DNA from: an uncultured Lachnospira sp.
Lineage (GTDB): Bacteria > Bacillota > Clostridia > Lachnospirales > Lachnospiraceae
DNA: 64,000 nucleotides
Direction: 5' to 3'
Assembly (NCBI GenBank): GCA_910589305.1
Contig: CAJUTV010000005.1
Span: 62,001 to 126,000 of the forward strand
This document shows positions 8,115 through 16,887 of the stretch, one piece after another. The notes under the pieces were generated by a model. That model was not told where the DNA came from. It ran no database searches and saw only the letters and a list, made by a program, of their open reading frames with translations. The translations under genes and the position numbers were made by a program. The number at the start of each line of letters is the position of its first letter. The stretch's first letter is position 1.

Positions 8115-10478
8115 TTATTTAAATTCAACAATAGTCACACCAGAATCACCCTCACCAAGTGTGCCAAGCCGAAATGCTTTTACATAAGGAATGCCCTTTA
8201 GATAAGAAGATACGGCATTTCTCAAAGCACCTGTTCCCTTTCCATGTACAATCCGTACAGCACCTATTTTTGAGAGGTAGGCATCATCAAGATACTTGTC
8301 AAGGCGTGAAATGGCTTCATCTACAGTACAGCCTAACAGATTAATCTCAGAAGAGATAGAAGAAGATTTTGCCATTCTGATTTTGCCAGAACCGCTTGAT
8401 TTGGCAGTGACTTTTTCTTCTGGTGTCTTGTAATTATCTAAAATTTCAAGGTCACTGATAATAGCCTTTGTAGAAAGGCTGCCTACATTGACGCTGACTT
8501 CACCTTTTTGATTGGGCTTACCTGAAATTGTACCAATAATATTCATACTTAAAATTCGTACATAAACACCTTCTTTAAAATCAGAGATATCACAAGATTT
8601 ACGCGATTTAACAACGGGTTGCTTAATGGCAAGTTTTTCTTGACGCTTGTTCATTTTATCACGAACAGCACTGCGCTGTTTTTCTAATTCTTTGACAGAC
8701 ATACCATGCTTATTCATTGTTTTGATAGTTTCGTCAGCAAATTCTTTTGCTTCTCTTAATATATCTGCTGCTTGTTCATTAGCTTTTCGTATAATATTGT
8801 CGGTGCGCTCGTCAAGTCTTTTTGATTTAGCTTTCAGTTCAGCTTTTAACTTTTTGATTTCTTCCTTATAAGAATCAATTTCTTTTTGTTCTTTTTCTAT
8901 AGTAAGCCTGCTATGTTCTAAGTCGCTTAATAAATCTTCAAAATGAATATCCTCTGCCTTCATATGATTGTTGGCATTGTCTATAATATATTGAGGAAGT
9001 CCTAATTTTTTTGAGATAGCAAAGGCGTTACTTTTTCCAGGTACACCAATAAGCAGGCGGTACGTAGGTTTTAGAGAAGCAACATCAAATTCACAGCTTG
9101 CGTTGCAAACACCTTTTGTTGTCATTGCATATACTTTAATTTCACTGTAATGAGTTGTTGCCATTGTAGTAATATTTCGCGTATGCAAATCATCTAAAAT
9201 AGATATAGCAAGGGCAGCGCCTTCTGTCGGGTCTGTTCCAGCGCCAATCTCATCAAAAAGAATAAGACTGTTTTCGTCGGCTTCATTTAATATTTTTACT
9301 GTATTGGTCATATGAGAAGAAAATGTACTCAAACTTTGTTCGATGCTTTGTTCATCTCCAATATCGGCATAGATATTATGGAAAACAGAAATATTTGAAT
9401 TTTCCAGTGCAGGAATATTTAGTCCTGCTTGTGCCATTAATGTCAATAGTCCGACAGTTTTAAGAGAGACTGTTTTACCGCCAGTGTTAGGACCTGTGAC
9501 AATAAGCAGATTAAAGTCTTCTCCAAGATAAATATTAATAGGAACGACCTCATTTGGAGCAATCAGCGGATGGCGTCCCTGTTTAATATTAATGTAATGC
9601 TTGTCATTTATAATTGGACGTCCGCAATGATAATGTTTAGACAGTAAAGCTTTGGCAAAGATAAAATCCAACTGTACAACAACATTATAATTGGTAGAAA
9701 GTTCATTGATAAATTCACTTGCTTTGGCACTTAATGCGGCAAGAATTGCCTCAATTTCTGCCTGTTCTTTTAATTCTAGCTCACGGATATCATTATTTAA
9801 TTTAACGACCGTAGCAGGTTCAATAAATAAAGTAGAACCTGTGGCAGATTGGTCATGTATCATTCCTGATATCTGAGACTTATATTCTGCTTTGACAGGA
9901 AGGCAGTAACGTCCCTGTCTTGATGTGATTACGTAGTCTTGTAAATACATTCTAGTGCCAGGAGAGTTTAAAATTCGGTTGAGTTCTGTGTGAATTTTAT
10001 CGGCAGCCAGTTTCATTTTACGGCGTATATCTCGTAAATTTGGACTGGCATCATCGCTAATTTCATCTTCTGAAAGAATACACATTTTTATTTGATTATT
10101 AAGCGGTGTAAGCGGTTCTAGGGAATCAAAATAATGTGTTAAGGAATCTTGTGTCTCCTCAAAGTGATTTTTTGCAATGCCTGTTACAGTCAAAAGCGCG
10201 CTAATATGAAGAAGCTCAACAATTCCTAAAGAACTTCCGACTTCAAGGCGTTTTAAGCTATCTGTTATATCAGTCACGCCAGAAAATGGAATTGTGCCTT
10301 TGGCATATACTCTGGACAACGCATCGTTTGTTTCAGTAAGAGCCGTATTAATAGCATTGATATCCGTCATTGGCGTTAAGGCAAGCGCTTTATTTTTAGC
10401 AGCTTCACTGGTTGCAAAAGCTTCAAGTTTTTCAATTATTTTATTATATTCAAGAGTCTTTAATGACTTTACATTCAT
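8115..10478 (-). CDS. mutS2: Endonuclease MutS2 (ribosome-associated Smr ATPase)
   Basis: The 787-residue protein is full length for MutS2. It has the MutS core and lever helices, a Walker A site VTGPNTGGKTVSLKT (about 330), Walker B LILFDEIGAGTDP, a long charged coiled coil (about 515-630), a KOW-like beta segment and a C-terminal Smr domain with HGKGTGALRNAV. The Smr leading motif reads INLLGCTVDEA where LDLRG is usual, so the acidic residue often linked to nuclease action is missing. MutS2 acts on collided ribosomes and/or recombination intermediates. The start at 10478 follows GAGGAAAC; the frame continues 90 bp upstream without a better site. A perfect hairpin (GTGCA-GCAT-TGCAC) precedes the binding site. 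Confidence 0.94.
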   Translation of the reverse strand: MNVKSLKTLEYNKIIEKLEAFATSEAAKNKALALTPMTDINAINTALTETNDALSRVYAKGTIPFSGVTDITDSLKRLEVGSSLGIVELLHISALLTVTGIAKNHFEETQDSLTHYFDSLEPLTPLNNQIKMCILSEDEISDDASPNLRDIRRKMKLAADKIHTELNRILNSPGTRMYLQDYVITSRQGRYCLPVKAEYKSQISGMIHDQSATGSTLFIEPATVVKLNNDIRELELKEQAEIEAILAALSAKASEFINELSTNYNVVVQLDFIFAKALLSKHYHCGRPIINDKHYINIKQGRHPLIAPNEVVPINIYLGEDFNLLIVTGPNTGGKTVSLKTVGLLTLMAQAGLNIPALENSNISVFHNIYADIGDEQSIEQSLSTFSSHMTNTVKILNEADENSLILFDEIGAGTDPTEGAALAISILDDLHTRNITTMATTHYSEIKVYAMTTKGVCNASCEFDVASLKPTYRLLIGVPGKSNAFAISKKLGLPQYIIDNANNHMKAEDIHFEDLLSDLEHSRLTIEKEQKEIDSYKEEIKKLKAELKAKSKRLDERTDNIIRKANEQAADILREAKEFADETIKTMNKHGMSVKELEKQRSAVRDKMNKRQEKLAIKQPVVKSRKSCDISDFKEGVYVRILSMNIIGTISGKPNQKGEVSVNVGSLSTKAIISDLEILDNYKTPEEKVTAKSSGSGKIRMAKSSSISSEINLLGCTVDEAISRLDKYLDDAYLSKIGAVRIVHGKGTGALRNAVSSYLKGIPYVKAFRLGTLGEGDSGVTIVEFK

Positions 10479-10647
10479 TGTTTCCTCATTTCTGTGCAAT
10501 GCTGCACGTTTTTTTATTCTTGCGGGCAATGAGCCAAGTGCTTTATCTATTGTACAGCATTTTAACAAAATGGTAAATGCAATATTTACAGCTAAGTCAT
10601 AAAATGTTCATATATATAGATTATAATAAATGAAAAATGTGCAGTTT

Positions 10648-10783
10648 AACCTCATCAAGAAAGTCCCCGTTTTAATATCATATTTAATATCATAGAGATA
10701 TAGGCAAGATGGTGGACTTGTGTTGTGATAGCAGTTAGGTGGTTTAAGCAAACAGTGTAGGGATTGCGAATATCCACTTTGAC
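10648..10783 (+). repeat. Interspersed multi-hairpin element, copy A (degenerate left arm)
   Basis: Begins with the shared border AACCTCATCAAG, has a decayed GTCCCC...GGACTT left stem, the shared core TTGTGATAGCAG and ends with the shared hairpin GGATTGCGAATATCC followed by TTTGAC. It fills the spacer between divergent mutS2 and the HtrA-like gene. See the findings for the family description. Confidence 0.7.
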
Positions 10784-10832
10784 AAGTTATAAAGATGCTT
10801 TGTAAAAGAACAACATAGAAATAAGGATTAAT

Positions 10833-12068
10833 ATGGAAGAAAAGCAAGTGAATAATGAAAATGAAGAATTTCCTTTGTACACTGAAAAGATAGTTGTCAA
10901 TCCTAAGAAAAAATATAAAAGGTTGATTAATATTTTGTGGGTAATATTATGTGCAGTAATATTTGGAATTTTGGCAAGTTTTGTTATGGTTATCGTATTT
11001 CCTATGATTAACAAAAGATTTAATGAAGTACCAAAAACACCAATTCATCTTGAATTGAACAAAGATGAGTATATCATAAAAGATGATGTTGAGGAAGATG
11101 AAAAAGACCCTGATATTGGACAAGCAAAGCCACAAGGAGCTAAAGAAATAAAAAATATTGAAGAAATTGTTGAAAATGCTCTAAAGTCTATGGTTGTTAT
11201 TGATTATGGAACGCAGTTGCTGCAAAATGAAGAAAATCAAAACAGTCAAAGTGTAGGGTTGATTGTAGGAGATGTCAATGATAATATCATTATTTTGACA
11301 AGTACATATGTTACATCAAAAGGTATATGTAATGTTTTTATAGGAGATTCTATTAGTTTAGAGGCAAATATTTTAGGAAGTGACAATGATAGTGGATTAT
11401 CTATTATATCTATAAGTAAAAGGAATATTTCAGATATTGATACGATAGATTATAATGTAGCTGTATTGGGCAATTCTTACATGTTGCAAGAAAATGATAA
11501 AGTGATAGCTATTGGAAAGCTTGAGGGGAATATTGTCAGTGCTAATGTTGGAAAAATTGTGTCATTAGATACAGAAAGCGTTGTTGATAATGTGTATGAT
11601 ATATTAAATACCAATATTAATGTTGATTCACAGGATTATTGTTTTTTGTATAATAATATTGGAAATGTTGTAGGCATTAGTAGAGATAATGCAGCCCAAG
11701 ACCAATTATCCGTTATGGGTGTGTCTAATTTAAAAGCATTGATTGAGCGCCTTACAGAAAATAAACCCGTGAACTATTTGGGGATAAAAATGTCTAATAT
11801 AACCCCTTCCATATCTGAAAAATATAATCTGCCTATGGGTATATATATAACGAGTGTTGTAATAGATTCGCCAGCCTATAATGCAGGGTTGCAAGCAGGA
11901 GATGTGATAGTAGCATTAAATCATAATCCTGTTTTGGCAATTCAGTCATTTAATGAGCAGTTGTATCAATATGATTCAGGTCAAAATATTAATGTTACAG
12001 TAAAGAGAGCTGGGCGAGATAATTACAGAGAATTACTATATGTTATCAATCCGACAGTTAGAAATTAA
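10833..12068 (+). CDS. HtrA-like membrane protein with PDZ domain, catalytic triad lost
   Basis: The 411-residue protein has a cytoplasmic head, one TM helix (31-57), an acidic linker, a trypsin-like double barrel (about 110-305) and a PDZ domain (about 312-405, with LGIKMSNITPSISEKYNLP and SPAYNAGLQAGDVIVALN). The layout equals HtrA/DegP-type proteases. The three catalytic positions do not fit: the His motif TNNHV reads TSTYV, the Asp motif TDLAV reads SGLSI, and the GNSGGP loop is replaced by DYCFLYNN. It is therefore predicted to be a non-proteolytic HtrA relative at the outer face of the membrane, perhaps a binding or sensing protein. RBS AAGGA precedes the ATG. It is probably transcribed alone. 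Confidence 0.82.
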   Translation: MEEKQVNNENEEFPLYTEKIVVNPKKKYKRLINILWVILCAVIFGILASFVMVIVFPMINKRFNEVPKTPIHLELNKDEYIIKDDVEEDEKDPDIGQAKPQGAKEIKNIEEIVENALKSMVVIDYGTQLLQNEENQNSQSVGLIVGDVNDNIIILTSTYVTSKGICNVFIGDSISLEANILGSDNDSGLSIISISKRNISDIDTIDYNVAVLGNSYMLQENDKVIAIGKLEGNIVSANVGKIVSLDTESVVDNVYDILNTNINVDSQDYCFLYNNIGNVVGISRDNAAQDQLSVMGVSNLKALIERLTENKPVNYLGIKMSNITPSISEKYNLPMGIYITSVVIDSPAYNAGLQAGDVIVALNHNPVLAIQSFNEQLYQYDSGQNINVTVKRAGRDNYRELLYVINPTVRN

Positions 12069-12152
12069 AAGAATGATTATGTGAAAAAATATTTTTGTAG
12101 TAATAAGTCAAGTGTTGTATTAAAAATATTTTTTGGTAGCTTGTATACTAGT

Positions 12153-12276
12153 AAATATTATGAAGAACAAATGATTTATCAATTTATTACAATCAAATAT
12201 TATAGAGAATATATCATAATGGTTTATTGAAGTAGATGCTTTGTTCATTTATTGATATGAAATATTATGAAGAACA
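12153..12276 (+). repeat. Short direct repeats AAATATTATGAAGAACA
   Basis: The 17-mer occurs exactly at 12153-12169 and 12260-12276, with a related AAATATTATAGAGAAT at 12195-12210. They lie in the 530 bp spacer downstream of the HtrA-like gene. They might be regulator sites or simple duplication; nothing else in 12069-12360 can be assigned. Confidence 0.55.
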
Positions 12277-12370
12277 TACAATGATTGTTTTGTTTTATCA
12301 ATTGATTAGTATTTAAGTTTGCTAGAGAAATTTTTTGTTTTTTAAGAGGACGTTTATTTTGTCTGTTAAA

Positions 12371-12438
12371 AAATGCCATAAACCAGCAGTGTGATTATAA
12401 GCAAGCAGTAAAAGGCATTGTGAATATCTGCTTGATTT
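12371..12438 (+). repeat. Interspersed element, partial copy (right arm only)
   Basis: Contains the degraded shared right-arm pattern GATTATAAGCAAGCAG, then GGCATTGTGAATATCTGCTTGA, corresponding to AGCGGATTGCGAATATCCGCTTGA of intact copies. The left hairpins are absent. Confidence 0.5.
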
Positions 12439-12464
12439 TTGAGAAAATTTTAAAAATTTTTGCT

Positions 12465-12494
12465 TTGTACATATGTCTTGTTTTATTGTATAAT
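12465..12494 (+). promoter_or_regulatory. Probable sigma-A promoter for yhaM
   Basis: TATAAT at 12489-12494 is a perfect -10 hexamer; a weak -35 (TTGTAC, 12465-12470) lies 18 bp upstream. The start of yhaM is about 100 bp downstream, leaving an AT-rich leader. Confidence 0.5.
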
Positions 12495-12599
12495 GCAATG
12501 GAGTATAATAAATATTGTGTATTTAGAAGAAATTGTTTAAACAGCAGGAATGTAATCTAAAAATAAAATACATAATTATAGTTTTGAAAGGAATAAAAA

Positions 12600-13541
12600 A
12601 TGAAATATATTGAGAGTTTAAAAGAGGGAGAACGGATATCAGAAGTATATATATGCAGGTCAAAGTCCATTCTTATGACAAAGACTGGAAAAGAATATGC
12701 AAGTATTGTTCTTGCAGATAAAACAGGTCAGTTAGATGGAAAGATATGGGACTTAAATTCTGGTGGAATTGATGATTTTGAAGCGTTGGACTATGTTCAT
12801 GCTACAGGTTTAATTACACTTTATAATGGTTCGTTTCAATTTAAGATAGAGCGAATACGTGTAGCACAAGAGTCAGAATATGTTGCTTCAGATTACATAC
12901 CATGTTCAAGGTTTGATATAGAGGAAATGTACACACAATTTTTATCATTTTCTAAAACAATAGAAAATAAATATATTAAAAATTTATTGGATGCATTTTT
13001 TATTGAAGATAATGAATTTATACAAAAATTCAAATCCATGTCTGCTGGTAAATCCGTTCATCATGGTTTTTATGGTGGTTTGTTGGAACACAGTTTGAGT
13101 GTTACAAAATTGTGTAATAGTTTTGCTGGCAATTATCCATTTTTAAATAGAGATTTATTAGTTTCTTGTGCAATGCTGCATGACTGTGGCAAAGTTCGAG
13201 AATTGTCATCATTTCCTAAAAATGATTATACAGATGAAGGGAATTTTTTGGGACATATTGTGATAGGATATGAAATGATAGTTGATAAGATAAAGACTAT
13301 ACCTGATTTTCCAGAACTGTTAAAGTCTGAAATTGGGCATTGTATCTTGGCACATCATCGAATGTTAGAGTATGGTTCACCAAAAAAACCTTCTATAGCA
13401 GAAGCGTTAGCATTAGCGTATGCCGATGATTGTGATGCAAAGATGGAGATATTTAGAGAGGCTTGTGAGGAAAAAAATACAAATGATTGGTTAGGTTATA
13501 ATAAATGGATTGATTCTAATATAAAGAAAACAATAGTTTAA
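12600..13541 (+). CDS. yhaM: 3'-5' exoribonuclease YhaM family (OB fold + HD domain)
   Basis: The 313-residue protein matches YhaM in length and order: an N-terminal OB-fold nucleic-acid-binding domain (about 12-95, including ASIVLADKTGQLDGKIW) and an HD hydrolase domain (about 150-290) with HHGFYGGLLEHS, the H-D pair at 194-195 in MLHDCGKV, and HHRMLEYGSP. YhaM enzymes trim RNA and DNA 3' ends with a metal cofactor. The binding site GAAAGGA lies 7 bases upstream of the ATG. Its stop codon lies inside the border of repeat copy B, an oddity shared with the PTS gene at 33072. Confidence 0.92.
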   Translation: MKYIESLKEGERISEVYICRSKSILMTKTGKEYASIVLADKTGQLDGKIWDLNSGGIDDFEALDYVHATGLITLYNGSFQFKIERIRVAQESEYVASDYIPCSRFDIEEMYTQFLSFSKTIENKYIKNLLDAFFIEDNEFIQKFKSMSAGKSVHHGFYGGLLEHSLSVTKLCNSFAGNYPFLNRDLLVSCAMLHDCGKVRELSSFPKNDYTDEGNFLGHIVIGYEMIVDKIKTIPDFPELLKSEIGHCILAHHRMLEYGSPKKPSIAEALALAYADDCDAKMEIFREACEEKNTNDWLGYNKWIDSNIKKTIV

Positions 13542-13670
13542 CTATGTCAAGGAAGCCCCACTTTAATGTTGCATAAATATAAGTGGGGACTTGTATTACT
13601 TGTATTGTGATAGCAGCTAGATGATTTAGATAAGCAGCTTGGTGGATTGTGAATATTCGCTTTGACTTTT
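13538..13670 (+). repeat. Interspersed multi-hairpin element, copy B
   Basis: Starts TTTAACTATGTCAAGG (border; provides the yhaM stop), then stem CCCCACTT (13557-13564) / AAGTGGGG (13581-13588), core TTGTGATAGCAGCTAG, and right hairpin GGTGGATTGTGAATATTCGCTTTGAC. The second hairpin of full copies is missing. Confidence 0.75.
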
Positions 13671-13740
13671 ATCACAAAGTTTCTTGTTTAAAAAGGAACA
13701 TTTCTTTTTGCTTGTTTTACCAGAAGTTTAAGCTTTTACT

Positions 13741-13827
13741 AAAATGTTATAGAGTGGCAATAAGATTATAAACAAGTATTATGATTTTAAAAGCGAAGTG
13801 AATTGCAAACATTTGCTTGACTTTAAA
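13741..13827 (+). repeat. Interspersed element, partial right-arm copy
   Basis: Contains GTTATAGAGTGGCAATAAGATTATAAACAAG, in pieces resembling the shared core, and AGTGAATTGCAAACATTTGCTTGAC resembling the right hairpin. It sits 70 bp after copy B. The remaining 13828-14048 shows no gene or clear site. Confidence 0.45.
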
Positions 13828-14048
13828 TAAGTAAGAATTTTGCTGTTTTTATAGGTGGCAGTATAAATATTTATCTCTTCAATGTTATCAGTAAAGAGAG
13901 GGATTAAACGAAGATTAATAAATGAATTATAGATGTTGTATTGAATACAATCTATTTGAAGAGTGAAGAATAGTGTGAAAAGAGTGTTAAAAAAATTGTT
14001 TGCAAAAAATATTTGACACAAAAAAGCAGGAAGTTAAAGGAGTATACA

Positions 14049-15476
14049 ATGAAAAATGATATTGTTACATTGACAATAGATGATATTGGAACAAATGGAG
14101 AGGGAATCGGCAAGGTTGATGGATATACTTTATTTGTAAAGGATGTGGTTGTTGGTGATATTGTTAAGGCAAAAATTATAAAAGAGAAAAAAAATTATGG
14201 CTATGGTAAACTTCTTGCTATCATTAAAGAATCAAAAAGTCGAGTGGTTCCTAAATGTGCCGTTGCAAAACAATGCGGAGGCTGTCAGATTCAACAGATG
14301 AATTATCAATCACAGCTTCAATATAAACAAAATCTTGTCAAAGCAAATCTTGAAAAAATCGGCGGATTAAAGAATATAGAAGTTTTACCTGTTATTGGCA
14401 TGGATACACCTTATTATTATCGAAATAAGGCACAGTATCCTGTAGGAATAGATAAAGAAGGAAAGATTGTCATAGGGTTTTATGCTGGAAGAACACATTG
14501 TATCATTGACAGTACTGATTGTAAAATTGGTTCCCCAATCAATCAAACTATTCTTGAGAACATTCGTAAATATATAACAGAGCAAAAAATTAGCATATAT
14601 GACGAAGAAAGCCATCAAGGTATTCTTCGTCATATTCTTATAAGAAATGGATACCATACTGGTGAAATTATGGTGTGTCTTGTTATTAACGGCACAGCGT
14701 TACCTTGCTCTGAAAAATTAGTGCAAGACCTTATAGGTATTTCTGGAATGACATCCATTATGTTAAATATCAATAGAGACAAAACTAATGTCATTCTTGG
14801 AAAGGAATGTAAAACATTATGGGGACAAGCCTATATTACAGACAGTATATGTGATATAACTTATGAAATATCACCATTATCTTTTTTTCAGATTAATCCT
14901 GTACAAACTGAAAAATTATATAAAAAAGTCTTAGAATTTGCTCAACTAACTGGAAAAGAAACTGTTTGGGATTTGTATTGTGGAATTGGAACGATATCAT
15001 TGCTTATGGCAACAAATGCAAAAAAAGTATATGGAGTTGAAGTGGTGTCTGAAGCTATTGAAGATGCTAGAAACAATGCAAAAAGAAATAACTTTAATAA
15101 CGTAGAATTTTTTGTTGGAAAAGCAGAGGTTGTTGTTCCTCAATTTTATGAAGAAGTTAGCAAAAAAGCAATGGATGACAATAAAAATAAAGAGGCAATA
15201 CAAAGTTTAAATCCAGATGTTGTAGTAGTTGACCCACCAAGAAAAGGCTGTGAAGATATTTTATTAGATGTAATTGTCAAGATGTCACCACAAAGAATTG
15301 TGTATGTAAGCTGTGATTGTGCAACCCTTGCAAGAGATGTGAAATATTTGGTAAGTAAAGGGTATGAGGTGAAGAAGGTGCAGCCAGTAGACCAGTTTTG
15401 TCATACGGTGCATATAGAAACGGTTATACTTTTGTCCAAATTTCAATCTAAAGAACAACAAAGTAATCAATTATAG
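14049..15476 (+). CDS. 23S rRNA (uracil-C5)-methyltransferase, RumA/RlmD family
   Basis: The 475-residue protein has an N-terminal TRAM domain (about 1-60), a 4Fe-4S cysteine set (C70, C76 and C79 in CAVAKQCGGC, with a later Cys in STDCKIG), and a SAM-dependent methyltransferase domain with TVWDLYCGIGTISLLMA, VVVDPPRKGCED and the catalytic cysteine region RIVYVSCDCATLARD. Firmicutes often carry several such paralogues (RlmCD-like), so U747 versus U1939 or tRNA U54 specificity is not decided. Start at 14049 is chosen for the AAAGGAG 6-12 bases upstream. Confidence 0.92.
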   Translation: MKNDIVTLTIDDIGTNGEGIGKVDGYTLFVKDVVVGDIVKAKIIKEKKNYGYGKLLAIIKESKSRVVPKCAVAKQCGGCQIQQMNYQSQLQYKQNLVKANLEKIGGLKNIEVLPVIGMDTPYYYRNKAQYPVGIDKEGKIVIGFYAGRTHCIIDSTDCKIGSPINQTILENIRKYITEQKISIYDEESHQGILRHILIRNGYHTGEIMVCLVINGTALPCSEKLVQDLIGISGMTSIMLNINRDKTNVILGKECKTLWGQAYITDSICDITYEISPLSFFQINPVQTEKLYKKVLEFAQLTGKETVWDLYCGIGTISLLMATNAKKVYGVEVVSEAIEDARNNAKRNNFNNVEFFVGKAEVVVPQFYEEVSKKAMDDNKNKEAIQSLNPDVVVVDPPRKGCEDILLDVIVKMSPQRIVYVSCDCATLARDVKYLVSKGYEVKKVQPVDQFCHTVHIETVILLSKFQSKEQQSNQL

Positions 15477-15652
15477 ATTCAATAAAAAACTATTATATTA
15501 CAAATCTTATATAAAGTAAAATTTTGTACAAAATGAGCATAACCTTTAATATAACAAAGAATGAAAAAAGATAATAAAGCAGAAGAGTCTATTTAATATT
15601 TACACAACAATATATAAATAAGAAATGGTTGCTTTAATAATATCTCTATATT

Positions 15653-15810
15653 TTAACCTCATTAAAGAAGTTCCCCACTTCAATGCCATAGAGGCATAAG
15701 TGGGGAGCTTCCTTGTCTTAGTAGGAATATAAGTTCCTACTGAAAAACTGTTATAGCAGCTATAAGATTATAAAAAAGTAGTGTAGCAGATTGGGAATAT
15801 CCGCTTTGCC
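15653..15810 (+). repeat. Interspersed multi-hairpin element, copy C (full length)
   Basis: Full copy: border TTAACCTCATTAAAG; hairpin 1 CCCCACTT (15673-15680) / AAGTGGGG with nested ATGCC / GGCAT; hairpin 2 AGTAGGAA / TTCCTACT at about 15719-15741; core TTATAGCAGCTATAAG; hairpin 4 ending AATATCCGCTTTGCC. The preceding 15477-15652 spacer is AT-rich with nothing assignable. Confidence 0.8.
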
Positions 15811-15843
15811 TAAAGTTTAATTTTTATTGATAAATTCTTCCTT

Positions 15844-16086
15844 TTACTCATCTTCAAATATAGTCTCATTCATCTCAGGAAAATTAAGCAATTCAGAGAT
15901 TGTCATATCTAATCCAATCGCCAATTTATGAAGTATTTTTAATTTGGGATTTTTTGTTTTACCTTTTGTCAGATTGTCAACAGTAGACTGTGTAATACCA
16001 GATAAAGAGGCAAGTTTATTTACAGTAATATTTTTATCAGTGCACAATTGAGTTAATCTTTTTATAATAGCATCAGAGTATGTCAT
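15844..16086 (-). CDS. XRE-family helix-turn-helix regulator
   Basis: The 80-residue protein is almost entirely one XRE HTH (residues 5-65): RLTQLCTDKNITVNKLASLS then GITQSTVDNLTKGKTKNP as recognition helix, ending in an acidic tail. ATG at 16086 is preferred because AGGA lies 7 bases upstream; an in-frame ATG at 16113 has a poorly spaced site. It is about 800 bp from the restriction-modification genes and its size fits a controller (C) protein, but it is separated by an unrelated small gene and faces away, so that link is only a suggestion. Confidence 0.85.
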   Translation of the reverse strand: MTYSDAIIKRLTQLCTDKNITVNKLASLSGITQSTVDNLTKGKTKNPKLKILHKLAIGLDMTISELLNFPEMNETIFEDE

Positions 16087-16164
16087 ATAAAATCCTGTTA
16101 TAAATCCATCCATACCTTTGCAATAATTATTAATAGCGTCAGAATATGTTATATGAAATCCCCT
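16086..16164 (-). repeat. 66-bp tandem duplication of the regulator's start region
   Basis: Upstream of the XRE gene the segment coding ITYSDAI (from 16152 on the minus strand) repeats the true N-terminus MTYSDAI exactly 66 bp (22 codons) away and in frame. The ATG of the upstream copy has become ATA. Both copies keep the preceding GGATTT-type sequence. Confidence 0.75.
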
Positions 16165-16433
16165 TTAACTTTTATAATTAACACAAGTATAAAATATTTT
16201 TAATAAAATATTAACAGTATATAGCTAACTTATGTAATGAAATATGATAGTTTACTGGTGTAAGGTTATAAAAATGGAGTTAATATAAAAATTTTCTGAT
16301 AGATTATGATAATAAATAGTAATTTATTTATTTTTAATTTTGAAAGATTACGCAAATAAAAATGTAAAAATGTGAAAAAAATTTTGAAATTCTTATAGTG
16401 AAAGGCAAAAAATAATATCATAGGAGACAAGAG

Positions 16434-16721
16434 ATGAGTGAAGTCAGAGAATTGGTAAAATTGGTGATGGATAGTATGAAAAATCAAACATTAGAAAAAT
16501 TATTAAAAGATGATATAGAATATCAGAAGCGAATAAAAGAAATTAAGCAATTATACCAATTATTTGAAAAATTAGAATTAACAGAACAACAAAGAGGTAT
16601 AATCAATGCTTTAATTGCAAGAGAAAATCAACAAGAATATAATTGTAATGTAAATGCGTATATGGCTGGTATGCTTGATGTGTATGAGATATTAAAAATG
16701 TTCAATTTAACAAAAGAATAA
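16434..16721 (+). CDS. Small helical hypothetical protein
   Basis: The 95-residue, wholly helical, charged protein has a central LYQLFEKLELTEQQRGIINA turn and a C-terminal MAGMLDVYEILKMF helix. It resembles small Lachnospiraceae proteins of the DUF6809 type in length and pattern, but the match is not firm. GGAGA lies 8 bases before the ATG. It lies between the XRE regulator and the methyltransferase gene, so a role in the defence island is possible but unproven. Confidence 0.65.
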   Translation: MSEVRELVKLVMDSMKNQTLEKLLKDDIEYQKRIKEIKQLYQLFEKLELTEQQRGIINALIARENQQEYNCNVNAYMAGMLDVYEILKMFNLTKE

Positions 16722-16887
16722 ATAATAATTCATCAAAAATGATATAAAAAGATAAATAAAAGAGTTCTCTTGTCTTTATAAAGTAAATCGTTTAGAATAG
16801 TGCTGTATTCATAATGTAGGAAAATAATAGCATTGAATATAATAAAAATAATATAAATGAATAGAAAAGTGCAGTTTAGAGGTTAAA

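Noticed and set aside
10608..10847. 79-residue minus-strand frame
   Set aside because: It runs through repeat copy A, has biased composition and no start signals.
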